Below are positions 11,515 to 22,028 of a stretch of DNA of 64,000 bases, piece after piece. The notes under the pieces were generated by a model. It was not told the DNA's origin and searched no databases. It was given only the letters and a program-made list of their open reading frames with translations. A program made the translations under genes and the position numbers. Position 1 is the stretch's first letter, and each line of letters begins with the position of its first letter. This DNA is from Tetrahymena elliotti 4EA (lineage: Eukaryota; Ciliophora; Oligohymenophorea; Hymenostomatida; Tetrahymenidae), in the NCBI GenBank assembly GCA_000231825.2, contig JH720298.1:1-64000 (forward strand), given 5' to 3'.

Positions 11515-14319
11515 TCATGATTCTATTTTACAATAAGATTTTGATGGATAAAAATGAATTGCTCCATATTATTTAGATATTTCTTCATTCTCATTTACTA
11601 TTTAAATAAGAAATTCATGATATTTCTTCATTCTTAAAGGTACTTCTAGCTATTAGCATAGTGATTGTAGATCCTATTCATAAAATTCTTCTAACTATTT
11701 GATGTCTTCTTCTTCATACAATTCGTTTTGTCTCATTTTGCTATCAAATATAATTAGTTTCTCATATGAGTTGTAAAAATAAATTTCATCTATTATTACA
11801 TCATTTAAGTATTTTTCGATTAATTATTTTAGGGAGATGTTTTATTTGATTTTTGTTTTATGAAATTATTATGAGAGAATCAAAGACTTGAAAGTGAAGT
11901 TATAATTCATTTCAATATCATAATTTTTAAAATGAATAGATTTTAATAGTTAATTTAGTTCTTGTTAAGAATTACGATGCTATTTTAAGGATTACTTATT
12001 TATTTCGTATTTGAAATATTCAAGCAGAGAAGTAGCAGCACTTTATGATGTTGATGTTATAAGGGCTCCATTTATTTCACCAGCTTTTTACATGATAAAG
12101 AGACTATCTGGAGTATCTAATTGATACAACTCACATCTAATATGAGTCATGTAGTAAAGGAGATTTAAGTGTTTAAGATTGCTTTTATCAAACTCAAATT
12201 GACGGATTTAAATATTCTAGTTTTATATTAGAATTTATTAATCTTCTGTTGAATTAATAAATTGTGAATATTCTAAAGTTAAATCTGGCTCAATCATATC
12301 TAAAATCACTTAGGCTAAATAGTAAATAAACTCATTTTAGTATTTTAATTTTTTTTCTTCTGATATTTCATTGCTTATTCTTTCACAAATTTATCTAAGA
12401 TTGTGAATATAAACTCCATCATTCTATAGCTTTGAAATATCAGAGTTTTTTAAATGTATATTACTATCAGATCCTTCTTTTCTAACCTCAGTAAATTCAT
12501 TTTCGAAAAAATACTTACACCAAGCAATAGCTTCAAGAGGATTTTTATGTTTACTAGAAATGGTACATTTAGGGATTGATTTCAACCATGATGCTTATTA
12601 ATTTTTAAGAAAGAAAAAATTTATCAAAAATCTTTTGAAATTTTATTAAAAATCTAAAACGAAAAAAATTTTACTGTTCTCTACTGCAAATTTAATTGTT
12701 AATGTGATATATGGGACTTAAATCTATGACTATGCTAAGAAATTAAGAGTAGCACTATCAATTAAGCAGGTAAAAGTTCTTCTTGCCATTTAGCTAAGGT
12801 ATTTTCTACCTGCAACATTGTCAAAGCAGCATATAATTAGATTTAGTTCACTAAATTTATCAAAATTAAAGAATTTTTCTTCATTACTTTCATTTAAATA
12901 ACCTACTTAAGCAATACAATTGATATTATTCAATCTATTTATTTTACTACTCAAAACTTCTGATTTATTTTTCTTATTGTCTTATTTTGTGTAAAACATT
13001 TACCTAAAATTTATAAAAATAAATTAATTCTTGACTGAAAATTAAAAAATAATTCTAATTTAAGAAATTCAATTGTAAAAAAATTTTAGATTTTTAATTT
13101 AAAAATGTTCATTTTAGGAATTAATTAATTACCTATTTAAATTAGATACTTCTATAGTGTCATTGTCAATTAAAGTTAAAGACCCATTATTTTAGCCCAT
13201 GCCTAGAAGAGTTAAAAGCTTAGTTTATTCACTACCTGTAGCACCACAGCCTGCAATCAAGTATTTTCCATTTTAGATTTTTTCAAATAGGTCTACTCCA
13301 AAAATAATTTTTTAGGTTAGAAATTAATCGTTTTCACTTATTGTTTCTCTTTTTTCAAAATCTTATTTAATTAGCTAGTAATCTTACCATCCAATCATTT
13401 GTTAAATTTAACTCTGATCACAATTGTTAGGAAATTTAATCTTTTCTAGGATACAATTTACTATAAATGGTGCCCAAAAAGATTACACCACTATAAATTA
13501 CTGAGCAATATAGAAGCTAAGTTTTTTATTTTGAACAGGTTCTTCATTTTTAAATTTTTTTAGTTCTGTTTATTCAATTTCTTCCTGCAATATCTTTTCA
13601 AAAAATTCCTAATCCTAAGAATTTAAGTATTATGGTAGCTATTACTTCTCTTCAAAAAATTTAAAAATAGCATAAGTTCTAATAGATTGTATTTCTTTGT
13701 CTCTTGACAAAAAATTTGCTTTTAAGAATATTTCTTCATCAGTTTAGAACTTTTATCCATAATAATGTTCAAGCATCTAATGGTGGTCTCTAATGCAATA
13801 AAACAAAAAACTGAATATGATAGAACTATAGGCAAATATAAATCCAACTTTTGCAGTTTTGCACATTTCATTCAATTCAAATAGTTATCTCAAAGAAGGA
13901 AAAACAAAATCTGCTACAATTACAAATGCAATTTCATTTTCAATCAAAAAATTTTTGTTAAAAAATAAATTTTTTTATGAAACAGTTTAATAGTCAGTAT
14001 TCTTCTAGAATTAGTTAAATGTTTCCTAGCATACTTTACTTCTATTTAATTTTACATTCTAGTTTATTTATTATTCATGCAGAAATATGTTAAACGTTTT
14101 GTCTTAAATCTTAGGTTCGCTATCGTCACATAGAAATATTTTTTAGACTCCTAAAAAGGACAAGTTTTTAACTATCTCAGTCCCAAGCCCTTACAACCCA
14201 ACTATGCATATATTAGTTTTTTTAAGTTGTTCTTAATTTTCTGAAGTAAAAATCCCTTCAATAACTTAACGAGAAATAAGTAAATCCTTTTCTGTAATAT
14301 GAGGAGAATGATCAGTCAT
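11515..14319 (-). CDS. E1-type ubiquitin/ubiquitin-like activating enzyme (UBA1-like, divergent)
   Basis: The start is the ATG at 14319 (MTDHSPHITEKDLLISRQVI) and the stop is TGA at 11515-11517; the product is about 850 residues, shorter than the usual 1000-1050 of UBA1. The first Rossmann half carries CIVGLQGLGTEIVKNLSFLG, as in the inactive adenylation half of UBA1. The second half carries FGVDLFEKIQNGKYLIAGCG, then ATGSE, DNDTIEVSNLNR and, across an intron at about 13003-13132, QMFYTKQDNKKNKSEV, matching the active adenylation half. The catalytic cysteine domain is recognisable at KSIPKCTISSKHKNPLEAIA, equivalent to the IP-x-CT signature. A C-terminal region could be the ubiquitin-fold domain that recruits E2. 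Known role of the family: ATP-dependent adenylation of a ubiquitin-like C-terminus and transfer to E2. Which modifier it activates is unknown; the divergence argues against housekeeping UBA1. Confidence 0.83.
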
Positions 14320-14853
14320 TTTGTTAATTTTGTTTATGAATTTTTTTTCTGAAAAATTATTTATTTTTTTTATCTTTTTCTTTCAATAAATACTCTGGAA
14401 GATAAAATTGAAATAGAAAAAAATACAGAAAACAAACAAGCAAATCAAAAATTATATTTAATCTGTTATGTTGGGGTGAGTGATATACTTTCATTGAAAA
14501 AACACCTTAAATATTTCTTTTTAATAAGTCTCAAAACATGAAAATGGCTTTACATAGAGTAATCAAAAACAAATGCCTCTTTAATAAATTGTTAATAAAT
14601 TTAGAAAAGTGCCACATAAATAAAATACTTTTCTTCTTTGGAGATAATAGTGAAATAAATCTAAAATGATCGGAATTAATTCGAAAAATATCAAAGGTTA
14701 CTAAAACTTTCCTCATACAAAAATAAAAAGGATTTTAGAATATTTTACAAAGATTTAATAAAATTTAATGATTATTAGTGAATCTTATGATTAATTAAAA
14801 ACCTCAAATATCTCTTTCTTTCTCTTTATCTTTCTATATTTTTGATAATATAT
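14320..14853. other. Intergenic between E1-like and Ubl-like genes
   Basis: About 530 bp. It includes an ATG-to-TGA frame of 61 codons on the minus strand (14531-14716) and a 44-codon frame on the plus strand over the same bases. Neither has a recognisable motif, so neither is called as a gene. Confidence 0.5.
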
Positions 14854-15543
14854 TCATTCATGTAATATTTCTTTTTACAGAATTGTACTTTTAAAAGAGA
14901 AGTAAATATTAATAAAAGGAAAATCTGAGTTAATCTAACAATCACCTGCATTTCCTTGAATCTGATTATTCAGGACAACTGATTTTGATTTATTGATTTT
15001 TTATTACAATTTATCAATATCAGCTTGTGATAAAGTATTATTAGATGTTATATTAATTTCTCTAATTAATTCTTAAATGTTATCTGCATCATCTATTTCG
15101 TCATCTTAGACAAGACTAAGAAAAATACCTCCTACGGATTTTGAAATCTTCTTTAAATCTAGTATTTTTGTATATTCTTGGATTGGTTTCCCTTAGATTG
15201 TAAGAGTAACATTTTCAGATTATAAATTATCTATTACTTATTCAATGCTCATGTCAAATCTTAGATTTAAATCTTTATTTTACATAGCTCCATTTTTATT
15301 AAGGCATTTCATTTTAACATTAAAATCAAGTTTCCAACTTTCGGATATTGCCTTAAAGGCTCTAATATTTTATAGAGTAAAGAGTTAATTTGATAAATAT
15401 ATATTTTTAATTATTTTACTTAGTGTTTTAAAAATTCGGCATTTTGATAATTTCAATTTTTTAATTTAATCTTAATTATTATTATTAAATTAATTATCTT
15501 TATTTTCAATCATTTTTTGCAAGTTTTTAATTTACTTTTTCAT
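14854..15543 (-). CDS. Small protein with a ubiquitin-like (beta-grasp) pattern
   Basis: A single uninterrupted frame of 230 codons, ATG at 15543 (MKKQIKNLQKMI) to TGA at 14854-14856. Residues about 1-60 are Lys/Asn/Gln-rich, possibly a helical or coiled lead. Residues about 65-145 follow the ubiquitin order: a strand (LDFNVKMKCLNKNG), a second strand (DLNLRFDM), a helix start (SIEQVIDNL), then VTLTIQGKPIQEYTKILDL, comparable to the ubiquitin segment with L-x-x-x-GK-x-L-x-D, and a final strand GGIFLSLVQ. About 80 further residues follow and the C-terminus (KEILHE) has no Gly-Gly. It lies directly upstream of the E1-like gene on the same strand. Assignment as Ubl is inference from pattern; no family was recognised with certainty, and it could instead be a Ubl-domain adaptor. 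Confidence 0.45.
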
Positions 15544-16838
15544 AATTGCATTAACAAATTAGGTAAAAAAATATTTTTTTCTTCAATATTTTTACTAAAT
15601 CAATCAAATTTAATGATTTTTAAAATATCTCAAAAAAAAATTTCCATCTTCATAACTAATTTTCAAAAAATATTTAAAAGAAAGATTTTTTTTTGAACAA
15701 TAGTGATCCTTGTCATTCATACTCAAAATTAAATATATTTGTAAGATAATATTATTTAAAGATCAAATATTCTTATTTAGTTTGTAAATATTCTAAATAA
15801 TTTCCATTTAATTTTTTAAATTTGCAAAGAAAATCCTTTTTGCAAATCTGTCAATATTGGGCATAATGGGCTTTATTTTTGGTATCATAAATCTATCAAC
15901 TAAAATTGAAATGTGAAATAGTGTCATAGCTTTATTTGTTATGACTCTCTTTTGTTGGACAAGTTCTAAATAACAAACACAACATAAAAAACTTAATTTT
16001 TATCAAAAAACAAAAAATAAAAAATAGACAGAGAGTTATTTATTCTAAAAACTTAAAATAGAAAATTTAAGTTAAAAATAAAGTACTAAAATTTAAAAAT
16101 GAAATTTTGTCTATTTCTTTATAAATAAATATTCTAAATAGATTTATTTATAACTTTTTGTGATAAAAATAATTTAACTTTTTATTTTATTATTTAAACA
16201 TAATATTCTAATTTTTAGATTATTCTAACTTATAACTATTTTATTAATTATTTTTCTATTCTTTGCTAAAATTAAGTTTTTTTATTTAGAATAAATAAAT
16301 ATTCTAATATTTTTCTAAATAATAAAGATAAATATTCTTTTACTAATTATTGTATTCTTATTAATACTTACAAAATACGATTACTTTGATATTTTAAATT
16401 TATATTTTATTAAAAGCCAGTTAGACCTTACCCGAAGAAATATTTGTTACTAAACAAATAATGACATTATATCAATATTCTAAAGAAGAATATATGTATA
16501 CATATTTACAAATCATTCATTTTTTGTGTAGTGTTTTAGAATTTAAAATGTCAAGTTTTTTCTACTTTACACATTTTTCACTTGATTGCTTAAAAGAATA
16601 TAGTTATTATGAAAAAATAACATACTGAAGGAAAGGTAACTGAAAAAAAGAAGAAGCATTAATGGGTTGAATTATAAGACAAATATCAAATAATTTGTAA
16701 TATTCATAAAACTTGAATTTTTAAAATTTATAAAGAGAGGAAATTAGTATTGAACCTAAAGATAAATCAATCATAAAAAAATTGCTTCAATAATCTAAAA
16801 ATAAAAAGAAACATTAAGAAAAAACTTATTTCATCAAT
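15544..16838. other. Divergent intergenic region (shared promoter area)
   Basis: About 1.3 kb between the minus-strand Ubl-like gene and the plus-strand USP gene, which point away from each other. It must contain both promoters. It is very A+T-rich with many TTCTAAA/AATATTCTAA words around 15770-16350. A GC-richer patch lies at about 15890-15965. No coding frame was seen. Confidence 0.55.
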
Positions 16839-19209
16839 ATGGATAGAAGTTATTCTAATTTGAATCTGAGTTACTTTTATTAATTATAATAGTATGATAC
16901 TATGATGAAAGTACCCTCAAAGATCCTTTTAAAAAATTTTCTTGGATTTCATGTCTCAAACGCTACTAAGTAATTATATGCTTTGAATAGAAAGTCAGCA
17001 AAGTATGATGATTTACCACTCAATAAAACTATGCAAGAATTAAATAATAGCTCACTTTTTGTAGATATTTAATCTGATTATGATGTCAAATTAATCAAAA
17101 GAAGCATTGAATTTAAATATGATTTTTGATATAACAACTAATTTACTTTACTTAGGTTTGTGTTTTTTTGTTTTTTTGTGTTTGTATTGAAAATGATACA
17201 CAATCTAAATATAAATAAGTAATTTTTACTGATTATACCTTAAATATTTTATAGAGAAAAGATAATAAATCAATTAGAATATTTCAACTTCTCATTTAAA
17301 ACAATAAAATCAAAAAAGAAAAGTATAATTATTTTTCAATTGTATAAAAAATTAACTACAAAAAATCCCTGTCACGAGAAATTTAATAATATGGTTATTA
17401 TTCATAAAAATTAGTCAAAAAAAAAGAAAAAATAAAAGAAAATATAAAAGACTTAAAAACACAATCCTGATTTAGTTAAAGAAACATTAGACTAAAGTTT
17501 AGTTGGCTAGGAAGTAAAAGTAAATAACAACCGACAATCTGATGTAATAGTCGGAAAGTCATAAAAATATATTAATGAATAAATCAAAACTAAATATCCT
17601 GTTCAAAAAGAAGAATAGGATATAGAGCCCTCATAAAAATAATAATAATCTACTTATGGCTAGGGTGATGGCTCTGAAAAATAAAATAAATCAATTAGAG
17701 AATATTTTTAGAGTTTTTTTCAACATTGTAAAAAATTAACTCAAAATTATTTGTGTTGTTTTTGCAAAAAAAGGAAAAATCAATAAGAATATGAACCCAG
17801 TAGTCCTGATTTAGATAAAGAAACCTTAGCTTTAGATTAAAATTAAGAGTCATAATAGGTCTTTAATACACAACTACCCTCAGCAGAAGAATAACCTAAA
17901 AAGAGTTAGTAGTAATCAAGTAATGACTAAATTGACTACTTTCAAAAAGAGAAAAATGAAAACACTTAGGAATTAAAAAAAAAAGAAACTGAGTAAGATA
18001 TTAAAAATCAAATTTCCTTGAAGTTATAAGAAATATAAATTAATAAATAACTTAATCTTTCTTATCCTTAGGTATCATAAGAATAATAATAAATGTCCAT
18101 TAGTTAATAGATCTCAAATGAATCTCCATCTCAAACAAAATAATAACACTAATAGAGCTCACAGTAATAATAAACTAATGCTGAAATTGATTATTCTTAA
18201 AAAGATATAAACAAATAAATAGCTAAAAATGATAAGTCATTAAACTCTAATAATTCAGACGTATTTCCTTCACCAGAAAAATTAAATAACCAAAAAAATA
18301 ATGAAGAGAATTACTTTCCAAATTCCATATAAAACTATGGAAATACCTGTTATTTTAATTCAACAATTTAGTTAATAAAATTAGTGTATTTCTTAAATGA
18401 ATAATTTAAATAGATTATTCACTAAAATCGAATGACAAATCAATTTTGTTAGTCACTATATTTATTATTTACAAATAGACATGTAATATCTAAAGAACAG
18501 ATCTAAAGAATTTTTCGTTACCTAGAAAATCCTTATTTTTAGTTAAATGGCAAACCAAACGATTGTAGAAATTTGATAAACTCTATAATTTCTAAAATAA
18601 AGTCCATTGATAGATAAACTAACCTTATCTTCAAATCTAAATTTTTATTTTTCTATGATAATTGTTGTTGCGGGTACTTAAATGAAGATACAATTTCGTT
18701 TAATCCAATAGTTGTGTAAATAGCTGATATAGATCAGAGTATAGAAAAATGCTTTAATAAGTCAATTCCACAAGCTCATGTAAAATTATTTTTGTTTATC
18801 ATCTTAAGCAACACTATTTTAATAAAAAGTGTCAAGCTTGTGGAGAATCACTTGTATGCTAAGTTAAGATAAATACTGCTCCATAAATACTGTTATTTTC
18901 AGTGGACCAAGATACAAGACAAAGTAAATATTTATTTTTTTGTTGCATTTTAAAAATTCTAAAAAATATTAATTTTAATTAATAGAAATTAAAATAAACA
19001 ATACTTTATCATTTAATTCTGATTCTGAAACAAATTAGACTTTATCTTATGAACTTATTGCAGCAATATTTGGACCTGGACATAATTACATATAGATCAA
19101 GCATAATTAAAATTACTATGAGCTAAATGATCATACCATATTAGGATTAGATAATATCGAAGAATATGGAAATGTTTAACTGCTGTGTTATTAAAGAATT
19201 ATTACTTGA
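16839..19209 (+). CDS. USP-type ubiquitin carboxyl-terminal hydrolase
   Basis: The catalytic domain is clear. The Cys box reads NYGNTCYFNSTIQ (18325-18372), matching the GNTCYFNS signature of the USP (C19) family with the nucleophilic Cys. Two Cys pairs (CNYCCG, and KCQACGESLVC near 18830) fit the USP zinc ribbon. The His box reads AAIFGPGHNYIQI, then YYELNDHTI, with the expected His and an Asn at the third-residue position. The stop is TGA at 19207-19209. A very short intron (29 nt, near 18780) and a second of about 83 nt interrupt the domain. The N-terminal 350 residues are Q/N/S-rich. The 5' end is uncertain: an exon from the ATG at 16839 (MDRSYSNLNLSYF) to before 17127 probably splices to an exon beginning at 17255. 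The family removes ubiquitin or ubiquitin-like modifiers from proteins. Confidence 0.75.
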
Positions 19210-19569
19210 TATTTTCATTATTTAATTTTTTTATAGAACATTTGTTTTTTTTGAATTGTAACAGCCTCTTAAATATTTTAAAAATCTCTTAAATTATTTA
19301 TTCACATATTTTATTTTTAATGTAAGTTCTTTGCCAAATTAAATTATTTATTTTTTGAATAAAAGAGAATTTTAATTGAAATAAAAGTTTTTGCTACACT
19401 CTAAAGAAAGTGAAAGGGAGTGATATAAGCTTAACATAAATATAATATTTTAATTTTTATTATCAAATTTGATTAAATAATTAAGCAAGTAATTAAGTAA
19501 GAAAGATATACTTTTTTAAAAACAAAAAACAAATACTTCAAACAGAAATTCAAATTTTTTATTTTTGAG
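19210..19569. other. Convergent 3' intergenic spacer
   Basis: A+T-rich spacer between the tail of the plus-strand USP gene and the tail of the minus-strand E2-like gene. Nothing coding was seen. Confidence 0.55.
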
Positions 19570-20243
19570 TCAAATCTCATTAAAAAATGTGTTTCTACAT
19601 AATAAGGCTTACTTTTTAGAATTTTCATCAAATAACTCTCTCTTATTTTAATAAATAGATTGGCATTTAAATGGATTGCATGATGGACCACCTACATTTT
19701 AGTATAAAACAGATATAGCATTGTAAATAATTGCTATTAAGTTTGCATTTGGATTATGATTTCTCCAAGAATACCACAAACTAGAGCTTTATCTCCCATC
19801 ACTGTAAATATGACTATTATAAGGAAAAGGCTCACAAAATTTCCAAATGGGCTTTTTAGTGGGATAATCACTTGTAAATTCTATTTTTAACTAAGAAAAC
19901 TTTAAATTAAATTTGATTAATTAATTGTTACCTTAAAAATACCATTTTCATGAAATGTTTAACTTCTTCCAAAAATATAAACATCTATAGTATTTCTTGT
20001 ACTTCTATCGATTTTTGGAGAGAATTCAAGGACAAGCTATTCCTCTGATATTTTTCTAGCCTCATCATACTCTTTTTTAATGTGAGGATCAAGAAGTCTG
20101 CTTACCATTCTAGTATTAAGAATTACTTTTTTATTCTTAAAGTTTTTAAGTATTAATTGAATAAATGTTTATGACTATTAGATCTAGTTATGTAGTACTT
20201 TAATATTACACTAATCTAAAGTGTTTGCTAGATATTAATCCAT
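19570..20243 (-). CDS. E2-like (UBC-fold) protein without the catalytic cysteine
   Basis: The start is the ATG at 20243 (MDQYLANTLDQ), with an in-frame TGA just upstream. One 41-nt intron lies at 19891-19931 and the stop is TGA at 19570-19572, giving 210 residues. The UBC fold can be followed: a helix with RLLDPHIKKEYDEARKI, then DVYIFGRSQTFHENGIFKL (the I-x-G...GG-x-F stretch), FTSDYPTKKPIWKF (YP-x-x-PP), NSHIYSDG (HPNI...G), and IAIIYNAISVLYQN (last helices). Where active E2s have IC-L after the Gly, this reads RQSSSLWYSW, so the acceptor Cys appears to be Ser. That suggests a UEV-type, non-catalytic E2 variant or a highly altered E2. It sits between two USP genes and faces them convergently. 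Confidence 0.65.
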
Positions 20244-20825
20244 CAAGATTTATGTTCAACTACTTTAAAATAATTAGTCTTTAAAACAATTAAAATTCTG
20301 AGAAAATAAAATCAATTTTTACAAATATTTTTACATTACATAGAATTTATGCTTTTTATTTACAATAGTTAGAAAAAAATATTTTAAAAGTTTTATAATC
20401 TCATTTTTTTACTTTTTAGAATATAAAAGTATTTGTTTTGTGTTTTAGAATATCTATCTTTTTTTATTAAAATAAGGGGTAAGTCGATTAATTAATCAAT
20501 CAATCTATAAAATCTATTCTTAGCTTTTAAATAAAATCTATTCTAATTTTCTATTATTATTTATTCTAAGAATTCAAATATTCTAAATAAATTAAAATTC
20601 TAAAAGATCAAATGAGATATTCTAAATTAAGATCTAACTAATATTATAAAGTATCATGAAATATTCTAATATTAACAATATGTTTAACATAATACTTTTA
20701 ATAAAGAAATTTTTTCAATTTAAATTTACAATATATTTTATACTTTACATTTTATTTTTAACTTTTTTCTTTATCATTTTTATCATAAAATATATTAAAT
20801 ATTTTAGTAAAGAAAACTATAAAAT
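20244..20825. other. Intergenic, no gene seen
   Basis: A+T-rich DNA upstream of both the minus-strand E2-like gene and the plus-strand USP-like copy. An AATC-type microsatellite lies near 20490-20510. No coding frame was recognised, although the open frame of the next copy may begin slightly upstream. Confidence 0.5.
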
Positions 20826-22028
20826 TTTTTAAAGAATTCTATTAATCTAACTTGAGGAGCAGAATAGATCATACTAGAATCCTAAAAAGAAAAATAGGTG
20901 AATTTATAAACAAATTATTTTACAATATTTAAATCAGATTAAGGTAGAAATTTTTAGATACCAGCTTTTTAAAGTTCAAATAGCAAAAAACTAAATAAAT
21001 AGGAAAAACAAATTTAGGTGGTAAATAAATTATTAATAATCAAAATTTTGAAATTACATAATAAATAAGCTATCCAAAATAATATTACTAATATTTAAGT
21101 AATAATAATTTTCCTACAAAAAATAATTCCAATCCAAGTAGATAGAGAGAAATGAAAAAATAAGAATAAGAAAGATAATTGCTTCTGTAATAATATTAAT
21201 AAATCTATATTCCTGTCATAAAATTATTTAAATGCATTCTTAGTCGGTGTCAAGATTTCAAAAATCTTTTATTAACAAAACGAGCATAATTTGGATAAGA
21301 ACTGAATTAGGTACTATTTAATGATATTAAGGAACCATAGCTTGAAAGGCTTCATAATTAATTCAAAAATTCTTCCTACTGTTAATAAAAATAAAATTCA
21401 ATTTAGTTTTGCAAGTATTTAATTCACTATTTTGGAGAAAGAGCTTCATAAGAAATAAAAATTATTTTTGGAATCAACTTCTGTATTTAATATAAAGAAT
21501 GTTCTTGTGGATTTAATTAGGAAAATTGTTTCTTTAGAAAAAAATTTTTAGATCTATTAACTTCTAAATAAGATACACTAAAAGAGGAAATATTGGAAAC
21601 CTTAGGTGTTTAAGTAAATTTTTTTGAAAAATAATAACAAATGAATAAGAATAACATTTAAAATGGGGGGATATTCTAAATAGCAGATAGCAATGCTGGA
21701 AAGAAAAATGAAAAAATGATTCATTTATTGTTATAAAATAGTTGTAGATGCTCTTATTTAGAATATTTGTTGAAATATTATCTTAATTTTGTTAATTTAT
21801 TAACTATTTTTAATATTTTATTCTAATAAAATAGTGTGATAGTTGCAAATAAATGAAATAGATGACACTTAAGCTCATTTAATCTCCTGAAGTTCTAATA
21901 ATAACTTTTGAAGCTTAACATTCTCAGAGTAATTACTATTTTTAATATTTTATTATGTATATATAATATTTATAAAAGCAGTTTAAATTAATGAAGAACT
22001 TTTATTTGAAAATGATAAAACTAATTGA
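20826..22028 (+). pseudogene. Degenerate USP-like copy
   Basis: A frame open in the ciliate code runs from about 20826, with its first in-frame ATG only at 21152. It aligns by eye with the neighbouring USP domains: VIKLFKCILSRCQDFKN corresponds to the segment after the Cys box, CSCGFNQENC and later CDSCKQMKQMTLKLIQSP to the zinc-ribbon strands, and VLIITFE to the strand before the His box. Introns at about 21788-21833 and 21929-21978 fit. The Cys-box position reads QQIYIPVIKL, so the nucleophile is missing. A TGA at 22026-22028 stops the frame before any His box. The copy therefore lacks both ends of the active site. It is either a decayed duplicate or a regulatory pseudoenzyme, possibly spliced to the next copy. 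Confidence 0.5.

Noticed and set aside
14531..14716. 61-codon minus-strand ORF with ATG and TGA
   Set aside because: No motif, hydrophobic/basic mix typical of AT-rich DNA, and an equally good short ORF exists on the other strand.
22026..22028. In-frame TGA in the USP-like copy read as selenocysteine or readthrough
   Set aside because: The sequence after it does not resume the USP His box, so readthrough would not restore the domain.
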